A stretch of DNA of 64,000 nt from NCBI RefSeq assembly GCF_016889705.1, contig NZ_CP069526.1:7265001-7329000 (forward strand), given 5' to 3'. The position numbers and the translations under genes are program-made. Shown here piece by piece: positions 28,711-38,300 of this stretch (positions are counted from its first letter, which is position 1; every line of letters starts with the position of its first letter). A model generated the notes under the pieces. It made no database searches. It saw only the letters and a list, made by a program, of their open reading frames with translations, and was not told where the DNA came from. This DNA comes from Amycolatopsis sp. FDAARGOS 1241 (lineage in GTDB: Bacteria; Actinomycetota; Actinomycetes; Mycobacteriales; Pseudonocardiaceae).

Positions 28711-29706
28711 ATGACCCGCCCACTGCCCGAAGTCCCCGGCGTGACCCACCGCTTCGCCGAAGCCGGCGACGTCCGCCTCCACGTCGCCGTAGCCGGTGAC
28801 GGCTCCCCGGTCGTACTGCTGCACAGCTTTCCGCAGCACTGGTACACCTGGCGCAACGTGATTCCGGGCCTCGCAGCCGACCGCCGCGTGTTCGCGCCCG
28901 ACTTCCGTGGCGCGGGCTGGTCGGACGCACCCCGGACGGGCTACGACACCACCACTCGGGTCGACGACCTGCTGCACCTGCTCGACGCACTCGGCTTGGA
29001 GCGCGTCGACGTGGTCTCCCACGGCTGGGGCGCGTGGGCTGCGTTCTTCCTGTCCCTCCGCGCGCCCGACCGCGTCGCCACACACCTCGCCCTGAACATG
29101 ACGCACCCGTGGCCGGCGCGGCGGGCGCTGCGCACGCAAGCCTGGCGGTTCTGGTACACCGCGTTGTGGGAGATTCCCTTGCTGGGTCCCGCGATGCTGC
29201 GCCACTGGCCGGCGCTGACGCGGTTCCTCCTGCGCCGCTGGGGAACCACGTCGGCGGACGCGCTCGAGGAGTTCGTCGCCGACAGCCGGCTGCCCGCCCA
29301 CGCCCGCGCGGGTCAAGCCCTCAACTGGCGCTTCGTCACGCACGACATCCCGCGGCTGCGGTGTCACCCCGGCCCGCTCACCGTGCCCACGGAGATACTG
29401 CTCGGCCGCCACGACATCGTCATCCCGCCGGCGCTTCCGGCCGGAGCCACTCCCCCGGCAGCCGATCTCCGCGTCCGCATCCTCGACGGCTGCGGGCACC
29501 TCATTCCCGAGCAACGGCCCGATGTGGTGGTCGCGGCTGCTTTAAGCCTGCGAAGTCGCCGAGACTCCGTGACGTCGGTCACCCGGCCCAGTGACGACCG
29601 AGGCCCGCCGGCGTTCCTCGGCGAGGGGACCGGCGGGCCTCGGGACCAGTGCGGGATCAGACGTCCTGGACCGGGTTGGTCAGGGTGCCGATGCCTTCGA
29701 TGGTGA
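28711..29706 (+). CDS. Alpha/beta hydrolase, epoxide-hydrolase-like, altered nucleophile
   Basis: A frame of 331 residues; the fold ends near residue 280. Oxyanion motif LLHSFPQHWYTWR, then FAPDFRGAGWSDAP and a late GCGHLIPEQRPD (catalytic His) match epoxide hydrolases and haloalkane dehalogenases. At the nucleophile elbow, where the family has HDWG or HSMG, it reads SHGWGAW, so Gly105 stands in place of Asp or Ser. The last 40 residues read through a terminator hairpin and overlap the convergent FAA hydrolase gene; in another phase a stop at 29592-29594 lies just before the hairpin, so a late indel is possible. AAAGGAGG precedes the ATG. Confidence 0.75.
   Translation: MTRPLPEVPGVTHRFAEAGDVRLHVAVAGDGSPVVLLHSFPQHWYTWRNVIPGLAADRRVFAPDFRGAGWSDAPRTGYDTTTRVDDLLHLLDALGLERVDVVSHGWGAWAAFFLSLRAPDRVATHLALNMTHPWPARRALRTQAWRFWYTALWEIPLLGPAMLRHWPALTRFLLRRWGTTSADALEEFVADSRLPAHARAGQALNWRFVTHDIPRLRCHPGPLTVPTEILLGRHDIVIPPALPAGATPPAADLRVRILDGCGHLIPEQRPDVVVAAALSLRSRRDSVTSVTRPSDDRGPPAFLGEGTGGPRDQCGIRRPGPGWSGCRCLRW
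29599..29642 (-). terminator. Terminator of FAA hydrolase gene, probably bidirectional
   Basis: A perfect 13-bp stem (29599-29611 with 29630-29642), loop 18 bases, placed between two convergent genes. Confidence 0.75.
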
Positions 29707-30427
29707 TCGACACGGACTGGCCGTCGACGATCGGGCCGACGCCCTCGGGCGTGCCGGTGAGGATGATGTCGCCGGGCAGGAGCGTCATGACACCGGAGAC
29801 GAACTCGACGAGTTCCGGCACCTTGTGCACGAGGTCGGACGTGCGGCCGTCCTGCTTGATCTCGCCGTCGACCTCGCTGCGCAGCGCGAGGTCGGCCGGG
29901 TCGACCGCCGTCTCGATCCACGGGCCGAGCGGGCAGAACGTGTCGAAGCCCTTCGCGCGGCCCCACTGGCCGTCGGACTTCTGGAGGTCGCGGGCGCTCA
30001 CGTCGTTGGCCACGGTGTAGCCGAGGATCGCGCTCGTGGCGCGGTCGGCCGACACGTTCCGCACCGGCTGGCCGATGACGATCGCGAGCTCGCCTTCGAA
30101 GTCGATGCGGCCGACGCCGCGCGGGCGGCGGATCGGCACGTTGGGCCCGATGACCGTTGTGGACGGCTTGATGAACAGCATCGGCGCCGCCGGCACCTCA
30201 TTGCCGAACTCGGCCGCGTGCTTCGCGTAGTTCCGGCCGACAGCGATGACCTTCGACGGCAGGATCGGCGCGAGCAGGCGGACGTCGGCGAGCGGCCACC
30301 GCTTGCCGGTGAAGTTCGGCCGGCCGAACGGGTGCTCGGCGATCTCGAGCACCTGGGCGTCGTCGCCCTCGCCCTCGATCGAAGCGAACGCGACACCACT
30401 GGGATGAGCAATACGAGCTAGACGCAC
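29657..30427 (-). CDS. Fumarylacetoacetate hydrolase family protein
   Basis: A 256-residue FAH-family enzyme that splits or isomerises acyl-pyruvates with a divalent metal. Seen: GRNYAKHAAEFG, a metal-binding DFEGELAIVIG (Glu pair) and NDVSARDLQ (Asp), and the closing GDIILTGTPEGVGP. The GTG at 30427 follows TAGACT (30435-30440) by 7 bases, which fits a leaderless message, and the protein then starts at the usual VRLARIAHP. Exact substrate unknown; fumarylpyruvate-type compounds or oxaloacetate are possibilities. Confidence 0.85.
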   Translation of the reverse strand: MRLARIAHPSGVAFASIEGEGDDAQVLEIAEHPFGRPNFTGKRWPLADVRLLAPILPSKVIAVGRNYAKHAAEFGNEVPAAPMLFIKPSTTVIGPNVPIRRPRGVGRIDFEGELAIVIGQPVRNVSADRATSAILGYTVANDVSARDLQKSDGQWGRAKGFDTFCPLGPWIETAVDPADLALRSEVDGEIKQDGRTSDLVHKVPELVEFVSGVMTLLPGDIILTGTPEGVGPIVDGQSVSITIEGIGTLTNPVQDV

Positions 30428-30906
30428 GGAGGTCAGTCTACGTACGCCACGTCGTCGGCGCTCGCCCCTGGCAGCGCGAACGGTCCCGACGCGCTGCCGC
30501 GGAGCGAACGGGCCGTTGGCTCCGGCCTCGACCTGCGGATCGTCGGCCGGCAGCGGCACGAGTGGCTCGTTCGCCCGGCTTTTCGGCTGTTGTCCTCGAC
30601 TTCGACAAGGCGGTGGGCGGACCTTTCGAGACAGCACCCGTTCCGCTGCCGCACCCGTTCACCACACCGCCGAGCCCACCGCGCGCCCGAGACGAACCCA
30701 GGAAAGGAGGGAGCCGATGAAGAGCCGCTTACCGTGCGCTGCCTGACGTGCTGCGGCGCGAGACTCCGTCGCGCGACCGAGAAACCACCGCGTGGTCGAG
30801 CGAGGAGGCTCGGCAGTCAGCCGCGACTCACCGGAAGATCCGGCATGCGGTGGGGAGCTCAGCCGCGAATCGAGAGGCGCTCGGTAAGGCAGGGAACACC
30901 GTGTCG
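30428..30906. other. Spacer with a nine-residue ORF and strong RBS
   Basis: About 480 bases upstream of the FAA hydrolase gene and downstream of cimA. The only notable item is an ATG at 30717 preceded by AAAGGAGGGAG, opening a nine-residue frame (MKSRLPCAA) with a TTA codon and ending at 30746. No gene follows on that strand. It may be the remnant of a decayed gene start. Confidence 0.45.
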
Positions 30907-32529
30907 TCAGCCGCAGGCGGTGAGGCTCTTGTGGACGAGGGCATCGCACATGGCCATCCAGCTGGCTTCCACGATATTGCCGTGGACGCCGACCGTGGCC
31001 CACTCGCGTTCGCCGTCGCTGGATTCGAGGAGGACGCGAGTGACGGCGTGGGTGCCGGGGTTGGAGGGCAGGATGCGTACCTTGTAGTCCGACAGCTCCA
31101 CGGAGTCCAACCAGGACAGGTGGGGGCTGAGCGCGTCGCGCAGAGCGGCGTCAAGGGCGTGCACCGGGCCGTTGCCTTCGGCGGTGGCGATGACGCGGTG
31201 GCCGCTCACGTGGACCTTGACCGTCGCTTCGGAGACGACTTCGCCGTCTTGGCGGTGGTCGAGGACGACGCGGTAGGACTCGAGGCGGAAGGGCGGCGTC
31301 ACGGGCTCCTCGCCCGACACATCTTCGACTTCTCGGCGCAGCAACAGTTCCAGGGAAGCGTCGGCGGCTTCGAACGACCAGCCTTCGGCTTCGAGGTCCT
31401 TCACCTTCTGCACTGCGTTCGTCAGGGCTTCGGGCCGGCCGGCAAGGTCGACCCCGAGTTCACGTCCCTTGAGCTCGAGGCTGGCCCTGCCGGCCATCTC
31501 GGTGACCAGTACCCGCATGCCGTTGCCGACGGAAGACGGATCGATGTGGTTGTACAACAACGGATCCACCTTGATCGCGCTCGCGTGCAGGCCCGCCTTG
31601 TGGGCGAAGGCCGATGACCCGACGTAGGCCTGGTGGGTGTCGGGCGCGAGGTTCGCGATTTCGGCAAGGGCATGGGAGACGCGGGTGAGCTCGGCGGTCC
31701 CTCCGCTCGGGAGGACCTCCATTCCGAGCTTGGTCACGAGATTTCCCGTCACGGCGAACAGGTCGGCGTTGCCGGCCCGCTCCCCGTAACCGTTCGCGGT
31801 GCACTGGACGTGCGTCGCGCCGGCCTGCACCGCGGCGATGGAGTTTGCGACGGCGCAGGAAGTGTCGTCCTGGCAGTGGATTCCCAAGCGGAACCCGGTC
31901 TTGTCCCCGACCTCGCGAACAGTTTCCGCGAGGCCGAGCGGCAGCTGACCGCCGTTGGTGTCGCACAGCACGAGGACGTCGGCGCCTGCACGGGCGGCGG
32001 CGTCGAGTACTCGCAACGACGTTTCGGGCGAAAACGCATACCCGTCGAAGAAGTGTTCGGCGTCGAGGAAGACGCGGCGGCCCTCGCCGGTCAGGAACGC
32101 GACGGTGTCGCGGACCATGGCGCAGGCCTCGTCGACGTCGACGCGCAGCGCGCGTTCGATGTGGCGCAGGTCGCTCTTCGCCACGAGGGTGACGACCGGA
32201 GCCTCGGAGTCGACGAGCGCGCGGACCTGCGGATCCTCCGACGCGCGGGTGCCCGCCTTCCGCGTGGACCCGAACGCCACGAGCGCAGCGTGATTGAGCT
32301 GCAACTCGCCCTTCGCGGCGCGGGCGAAGAACTCGGTGTCCTTCGGGAGCGCACCGGGCCAGCCGCCTTCGATGAAGCCCACGCCGAGCTCGTCGAGCAG
32401 CCGCGCGACGGCGAGCTTGTCGGTGACGGAGTACGTGATGCCTTCGCGCTGGGCGCCGTCGCGCAGGGTCGTGTCGTAGAGGTGGAAGGCGTCACCGAGC
32501 GGGGTGTCGGCGGGCTCCGTGCGGGTCAC
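30907..32529 (-). CDS. cimA: (R)-citramalate synthase
   Basis: A 540-residue enzyme of the isopropylmalate/homocitrate synthase family that condenses pyruvate and acetyl-CoA to citramalate, a threonine-independent route to isoleucine. The TIM-barrel start LYDTTLRDGAQREG and the metal site HCQDDTSCAVANS, with GYGERAGNADL following, are clear; the C-terminal 130 residues form the LeuA-type regulatory domain where isoleucine should bind. The LRDGAQ and NGYGERAGN patterns fit CimA rather than LeuA. GTG start with AAGGAG. An attenuator with an Ile-rich leader lies upstream. Confidence 0.9.
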   Translation of the reverse strand: MTRTEPADTPLGDAFHLYDTTLRDGAQREGITYSVTDKLAVARLLDELGVGFIEGGWPGALPKDTEFFARAAKGELQLNHAALVAFGSTRKAGTRASEDPQVRALVDSEAPVVTLVAKSDLRHIERALRVDVDEACAMVRDTVAFLTGEGRRVFLDAEHFFDGYAFSPETSLRVLDAAARAGADVLVLCDTNGGQLPLGLAETVREVGDKTGFRLGIHCQDDTSCAVANSIAAVQAGATHVQCTANGYGERAGNADLFAVTGNLVTKLGMEVLPSGGTAELTRVSHALAEIANLAPDTHQAYVGSSAFAHKAGLHASAIKVDPLLYNHIDPSSVGNGMRVLVTEMAGRASLELKGRELGVDLAGRPEALTNAVQKVKDLEAEGWSFEAADASLELLLRREVEDVSGEEPVTPPFRLESYRVVLDHRQDGEVVSEATVKVHVSGHRVIATAEGNGPVHALDAALRDALSPHLSWLDSVELSDYKVRILPSNPGTHAVTRVLLESSDGEREWATVGVHGNIVEASWMAMCDALVHKSLTACG

Positions 32530-32568
32530 GGTGTCTCCTTGTGGCGGGGCAAAGCTGTTTCTGGCAAC

Positions 32569-32599
32569 AAAAAAACCTCCCGCATGGGTGCGAGAGGTT
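32569..32599 (-). terminator. Attenuator hairpin before cimA
   Basis: On the minus strand an 11-bp stem with one mismatch (32574-32584 with 32589-32599), 4-base loop, then seven T residues. It lies between the Ile leader peptide and cimA, so termination here would cut off cimA. Confidence 0.88.
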
Positions 32600-32625
32600 G
32601 CGCGCCGGAAGCTCTTGTGGAGCGT

Positions 32626-32667
32626 CTATCCGGCGCGCTCGGCGATAATGATCGACAGGGCGGTCAT
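32626..32667 (-). CDS. cimA leader peptide with Ile-Ile-Ile
   Basis: A 13-residue peptide, MTALSIIIAERAG, with codons ATC-ATT-ATC in a row. It ends 27 bases before the attenuator stem. Its ATG lies 7 bases after a -10 box, so it would be translated from a leaderless message. Ribosome stalling on Ile codons when charged tRNA-Ile is scarce would be expected to prevent the terminator from forming. An ATG nine bases upstream is an alternative start. Confidence 0.82.
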   Translation of the reverse strand: MTALSIIIAERAG

Positions 32668-32674
32668 GGTTTGC

Positions 32675-32703
32675 ATGATGCCACAGCTGCCCGCGGGTTC
32701 CAA
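32675..32703 (-). promoter_or_regulatory. Promoter of cimA leader
   Basis: TTGGAA (32698-32703), 17 bases, CATCAT (32675-32680) on the minus strand; the leader ATG is 7 bases downstream. Confidence 0.6.
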
Positions 32704-33471
32704 GCCCCGGGCGGCGCGTCTCACTTCCTGGAAGGTGATCCGCGAGGTGGACGGGCAAACCGCGCCCAGTGCCCGGCCGACACGATGCGCCATCGTTGCC
32801 GCCGGACGGCGATCACCGGGTGGACTGCCGCACGACGCCAACCATCCTGGGTCCAGGCCACCGCGCCGAAGCGGCGACCGACGCCGAATCGGCAAGAAGG
32901 CTGCGTAGCGCTCGCCTGCCATCCGGGAAACTCGAGGCCACGTCGGCGATGCCAGAGCCGCAAGTCACCCGGGGCATGGCGGAAGAGTCCGTACGATCCA
33001 CTGTAGACTAATGAGCCCATCATCCGGCGGTCCGGGCTGAGGGCGAACATCAGCTAGGTGAAGCAGTCGTCGCTGCAGCGACGGCCTCGCCACGGTGAGC
33101 GACTGACCGAGGGTGGTGACCGTCTACGGGTAGCCGACGGCGCAGCGAAACTGTCTCCTGTGGACGCTCGACCTCGTGGTGCGGTGAGTGTGGTCGCTAG
33201 GACTGTCCTCCGCGGACTCGAGCCGGCCGAACACAACAGCTGCGGCCGGGCGGATACCTGTGTGACACGCGGGACGCGAGCGTTGTCGACTTGTCGCTGG
33301 CGTGGGGTCCGAGCGCCAGTACGAGAACGACGCCGATCGGACGACCGCGCGAGCGCCGCGGCGGCGCGGAACCCGCGGCCCCCGGCCAGAGGCACGGCAC
33401 CGCCGGTTTCCGGGGCAGGTCTCCGCCGGAGGGGCAGCCGCCGGTGGGACCGCATCGGTTGAGGAATCCAC
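32704..33471. other. Gene-free spacer upstream of cimA promoter
   Basis: No convincing gene on either strand. Around 32990-33050 the bases are slightly richer in AT. The next 360 bases hold a tandem repeat (separate entry). Confidence 0.5.
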
Positions 33472-33830
33472 GCAGAATGGCATCAGCTGCCTCCGAGAAG
33501 GAAGATCCCGCAGGCCAGGAGCGAAAACGGTGCCGACCCCCGCAGAACACGACGGGCAGACCCTCAGTCAGCGACCCGCGAAGAACGACAACAGCCGCCT
33601 CCGAGAAGGAAGATCCCGCAGGGCAGGAGCGAAAACGGTGCCGACCCCCGCAGAACACGACGGGCAGACCCTCAGTCAGCGACCCGCGAAGAACGGCATC
33701 AGCTGCCTGCGGAAAGGGAGATCCCGCAGGGCAGGAGCGAGAACGGTGCCGACCCCCGCAGAATGCGACGGGCGGGCCCGTCGGTTCAGCGGTCCGCACA
33801 GGAGGACGGCAGCCGTCGGAGAGAGCGAGG
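33472..33830. repeat. 108-bp tandem repeat downstream of leuB
   Basis: Three well-kept copies and one diverged copy. The string with CCGAGAAGGAAGATCCCGCA starts near 33493 and again 108 bases later; the third copy (GCGGAAAGGGAGATCCCGCA) follows after another 108 and a diverged fourth after about 107. Units are nearly identical over AACGGTGCCGACCCCCGCAG. The period is a multiple of three, and both strands stay open, but no start or domain supports a protein. Confidence 0.88.
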
Positions 33831-33896
33831 TCCCGCAGGCCGCGACGGGCCAGGGCGGGAAAGGCAGACGGTGGAACTGAGCCACCGACAATGCCA

Positions 33897-33936
33897 GGTC
33901 GGCCCGCGGTCTGCGAACACAGACGGCGGGCCGACC
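33897..33936 (-). terminator. Terminator of leuB
   Basis: An 11-bp perfect stem (33897-33907 with 33926-33936) continued by a one-base mismatch and five more pairs, 6-base loop, 53 bases after the leuB stop. Confidence 0.75.
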
Positions 33937-33989
33937 GTTGCGGATCAGGGCCGGAGTTCGACCGGCTCCGCGGTGGGGTCCGGAATACC

Positions 33990-35030
33990 TCAGCCGGCTG
34001 TGCGGACGTTCGACGAGACGAGCGCGGCGAGCCGGTCGCCGATGGCCTGGGTCGTGCCGGGGGACGCCTGGTCGCGCGTGGCGAGGTCGAAGGCCACCGA
34101 GGCCTCGATGCGGCGGGCCGCTTCCTTCTGGCCGAGGTGGTCGAGCAGCAGCGACACGGACAGCACGGCGGCGGTCGGGTCGGCGAGACCCTGGCCGGCG
34201 ATGTCGGGGGCGCTGCCGTGGACCGGCTCGAACATGCTCGGGTTGCGGCGCGTGATGTCGAGGTTGCCGCTGGCCGCGAGGCCGATGCCGCCGGTCACGG
34301 CGGCCGCCAGGTCGGTGAGGATGTCGCCGAACAGGTTGTCGGTGACGATCACGTCGAAGCGGGACGGGTCGGTGACCAGGTGGATGGTCGCGGCGTCCAC
34401 GTGGGAGTACGCGACGGTCACGTCGGGGTGCTCGAGCGAGGCCTCCTCGACGATGCGCGACCACAGCGACCCGGCGTACTCCAGCACGTTGGTCTTGTGC
34501 ACCAGGGTCAGGTGCTTGCGAGGCCGCTCCTCGGCGCGGTTGAACGCGTCGGCCACGACGCGGCGGATGCCGAACGCGGTGTTGACGCTGACCTCGGTCG
34601 CGACCTCGTGCTCGGTGTCCTTGCGCAGCAGGCCACCGTTGTTCGTGTACGGGCCTTCGGTGCCTTCACGCACCACGACCATGTCGACCTCACCGGGGTC
34701 GGCGAGCGGGCCGCGCACACCCGGGTAGAGCCGCGCCGGCCGCAGGTTGACGTGGTGGTCGAGCTCGAAGCGCAGGCGCAGCAGCAGGCCGCGCTCCAGG
34801 ATGCCGCTCGGCACCGTCGGGTCGCCGACCGCGCCGAGCAGGATCGCGTCGTGCTGGCGGAGCTCGCCGAGCACCGACTCCGGGAGCAGCTCTCCCGTCG
34901 AGTGCCACCTCGCGGCACCGAGGTCGTAGTTCGTGATCTCCGCCGCCGGTGCTACTTCACCGAGCACCTTGAGCGCCTCGGAGACCACCTCGGGCCCGAT
35001 CCCGTCACCTGGGATCACCGCGAGCCGCAT
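33990..35030 (-). CDS. leuB: 3-isopropylmalate dehydrogenase
   Basis: A 346-residue NAD-dependent decarboxylating dehydrogenase of leucine synthesis. It starts [15 protein letters not shown], has the substrate loop [34 protein letters not shown], and the metal/NAD site [14 protein letters not shown] with [14 protein letters not shown]. The ATG at 35030 gives the conserved N-terminus. It is alone rather than next to leuCD and is followed by a terminator. Confidence 0.95.
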   Translation of the reverse strand: MRLAVIPGDGIGPEVVSEALKVLGEVAPAAEITNYDLGAARWHSTGELLPESVLGELRQHDAILLGAVGDPTVPSGILERGLLLRLRFELDHHVNLRPARLYPGVRGPLADPGEVDMVVVREGTEGPYTNNGGLLRKDTEHEVATEVSVNTAFGIRRVVADAFNRAEERPRKHLTLVHKTNVLEYAGSLWSRIVEEASLEHPDVTVAYSHVDAATIHLVTDPSRFDVIVTDNLFGDILTDLAAAVTGGIGLAASGNLDITRRNPSMFEPVHGSAPDIAGQGLADPTAAVLSVSLLLDHLGQKEAARRIEASVAFDLATRDQASPGTTQAIGDRLAALVSSNVRTAG

Positions 35031-35189
35031 CCACACACCTCCGTAGACCAGGCCACCGAACGCACCGATGGCCCATCCGCAAGAAAACGCCAGCAGCGGA
35101 AGGTTACCGGCCGTAGACAAGACGCCGTAGCCGCACCACCCTTATGCCGCATCCTCCCGCAGGGTGAGACACCTGAACGGGTGAATGAC

Positions 35190-35232
35190 AAAGGGGGCTT
35201 CCCGGGCAGGAGCACCCCGGAAAGCCCCCTTT
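35190..35232 (-). terminator. Terminator after the S8 protease gene
   Basis: An 11-bp stem (35190-35200 with 35222-35232) with extra GC pairs inside and a T-run on the + strand side and A-run on the other, so it may work both ways. Confidence 0.8.
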
Positions 35233-35322
35233 TCCCACCATTCGGGCGGGCCCGCCGGCGAACCGGGCGTGCCCCGAACGGAGGATCTCGTCACCCCGCC
35301 TGGCCGGGTGACGAGGATGCCG

Positions 35323-38300
35323 CTACGGCCGCGTGACGGCCGACTCCACCCGCACCACACCGGCCCGCGAGCCGGCCGCGTTGTGGTGCTCGATCGCCAG
35401 CAGGCCCTTCGCCTTGTCACCGGCGGCAGCAGCCGGATTGCGGGTGACGACCAGCGCCGTGCCCGGCTTCGCGACGTGTGCCAGGGCCGCGTCGCCGCCG
35501 CCCTGCACCGAGAACGCCGGGTTCAGCGCGTCGAACGACAACGGCGTGCCGACGAAGTCGATCAGCCCGTCGGTGGTGCCCGGCGCGACGTAGTACCCCG
35601 CCGTACCGACCGTGTAGCTGATCCGGTGCGACGCGGCGTTCGGGTCGATGCCCAGCGCGGCGATGCTGACGGGCAGCACCAGCACGTTGGTGTCGAACGC
35701 GTTGGTGTCCACGTCGCCCAGCTGCCCGTTGACCGCCTGCAGGTCGACCGTCGGGTTGCCCGACTGCGTCAGCGACACCGTGGCCGACAGCAGCACGTCC
35801 GTGTCCGTCGCCTTCGTCACGAAGGTCTCGAAGTCCGGCTTGCCGTCGCCCGTCGTGTCGATGTCCACGAACGGGATGGTGTTGCTGCCGATGTTCGCGA
35901 AGTCGCCCCACGTGGTGAGACCGAACGCGAGCATCGCGTTCTCGGCGTCACCGTGCTGCTTCGCCAGCGGAGCCGTCGACGCCGCACCGATGTAGCGCAG
36001 GTCGCCGCCCTCGGCCGTTTCGTTCAGGGTGCAGTCGGTCGTGACGCCCGCCTCGCACTCGGGCAGCTGCGGCGATTCCGCCTGCAGCTCCAGGACGCTG
36101 ATCAGCGAGCGGTAGCGCTGCGCACCGCTGCCCTGGTCGAGGCCCTTGCCGCCGAGGTTGAGCACAGCCTGGTTCTGCCGGTCGCCGAAGCGCAGCGAAC
36201 CCGGCGTCGTGATGGCCGCGACCGGTTTCGGCGCCGAGTACACGGCCACCCGCAGCGGCACCGTGGCGCCGTCCTTCGGGGTGAACGCGACGCGGCCCGA
36301 CGCGTCGGCCAGGAACTGGCGGGCGAGGCCGGCCTGCGCGGCCTCCATCGTCGGGTCCATGACCTTGCGCAGCGCCTTCGGGTCGGCGATCCGCAGCGTC
36401 ACCTTCACCGTCGCGACCCCGCGCGGGTTGAGCTTCAGCGAGCTCTTGTTCACCGAGTACTGCACACCGGGCAGCGAGTTCACAGCTTCGTAGCCGACCG
36501 AGTACTCCACCGGCTTCACGCCCTTGTTGACGACCTTGATCGTCTTCGACAGCGTGACGGGCCCGGCCACCTCGACGTCGCCGAAGGTCACGCTGACGGC
36601 GCCCGGGTCGTCCTGCACGTACGCGAGGACCTGGTTGTCCAGAGCGGCCTTGGCATCGATGCGACCGGCGCCCACCCGCTGCGGCGCATAGGTGTGGCCC
36701 GCGCCGTCGGAGATGTCGTGCGCGGCCGAACCGACGACGTCGGCCTTGACCTCTTCGACGTTCCAGTCCGGGTGCGTCTGGCGGACCAGCGCCGTGATGC
36801 CCGCGGTGTGCGGGGTGGCCATCGACGTACCCGAGATGGACAGTCTGCCGTTGCCGCTGCCGCGGAAGGCCGAGGTGATCGTGTCACCGGGCGCGGCGAC
36901 GTCCGGCTTCACCGCCGGGCCGCGCCCACCGCGCGAGGTGAACGAGCTCGGGGTGTCCACGATGGACTTGTCGGTGGTCTGCAAGCTGGCTCGACCGGTG
37001 CCGAAGAGGCGGACGGTCAGCGTGCCCGCGGTCAGGCCTGGCCGCACCGCGGTCGTCGCCTTGCCCGTGAGCTGGAACATCGGCACACCCGCGTTGCCCG
37101 CGATGCCGGCGGCGGGGTGCTCCAAAGTGGACGAGAGCAGCACGCCCTTGGCGCCCGCGGCCTGCGCGTTGTTGGCGCGCGCGGCCGAACCGCAGGCGCG
37201 GGTGGCGTCGTTGTCGTCCCACTCCAGCCACGCGATCTTGCCCGCGACCTTCGCCTTGTCCTCGGCGGAGAACGCGGCGCAGCCCGCGCTGTTGGCGGCG
37301 GAGATCGGCACGACGGGCGCGGTCAGGTCGAGCGTGTCGTAGCCGGTGTAGTCCTGGCTGTACTGGCCCGGCTGCTGGCCCTGGATCGGCGCGGTGACCT
37401 CGAGCGCGTCCTTCAGCTCACCGGCGTCGCGGCTGCTGGCGACGGTGAGCGCCTCGGGCGTGTTGCCCGGCGAGCCCGCCACGTCGTTGAGGTCGCCGCC
37501 GTTGCCCGCCGCGATGACCGGCAGGACGCCGTTCTGCGCGAGCTTGCGCACGAACAGCGAGTCCGGGTCGTCGGGCGCGCCGAAGTCACTGCCCAGCGAC
37601 AGGTTGACGATGTCGAGGTGATCGGTGAAGTCGCCGTCGCCGTCGGGGTCGAGCGCCCAGTCCAGCGCCTGCGACGTGACGTTCGTGGACCCCGTGCAGC
37701 CGAAGACCTTGATGGCGTACAACAGCGCCTTCGGCGCCGTGCCCGGGCCGATCTTCATGGCGTCGAGCTTGGTCTTGTTCAGCTTCTTGTAGTCGCCGGT
37801 GAACGTGGTGCCGTCGGCGTTCACGCCGAAGCCCGCGATGGTGCCGGCCACGTGCGTGCCGTGCTCGCCGCACCCGATGGGGTTGGGGTCCGGCTTCGGC
37901 GTCGGCGAGCCGGTCTGGCCCGCGGAGTCGTAGTCGTCGCCGACGAGGTCCGTACCGCCGATGACCTTGGCGTTCGGGAACAGCGGCGACGGCTTGGTCC
38001 GGTCCACCGACTGGTAGGCCGCCGGCGTGCCGGGGCCGCCGAAGTCGGCGTGGGTGTAGTCGATGCCGTCGTCGATCACGCCGACGCGGATGCCGTCACC
38101 GAACTTGCCGGTCTGCTGCCAGCTCGCGAGCGTGTTGGTCAGCTCCGCGGCGCTGGCGTTGGTCTTGGTCTTCGGCACGACCGTGCGCACCGAAACGACG
38201 TCCGGCCGCTTCGCGAGTTCGCGGATCTCCGCCGCGTCGGCGGTGACCACGGCCCCGGCGACGGCGTTCGCCGTCTGCGTGACCAGCTTCGTGCCTGCGT

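Noticed and set aside
32569..32703. T-box riboswitch upstream of cimA
   Set aside because: The transcribed leader is only about 140 bases and starts at a peptide; there is no room or sequence for the T-box stem I and antiterminator.
33291..35336. 681-codon + strand frame covering the 108-bp repeat and the leuB antisense strand
   Set aside because: The second half mirrors leuB and the first half has no start signal or domain; the repeat is open on both strands.
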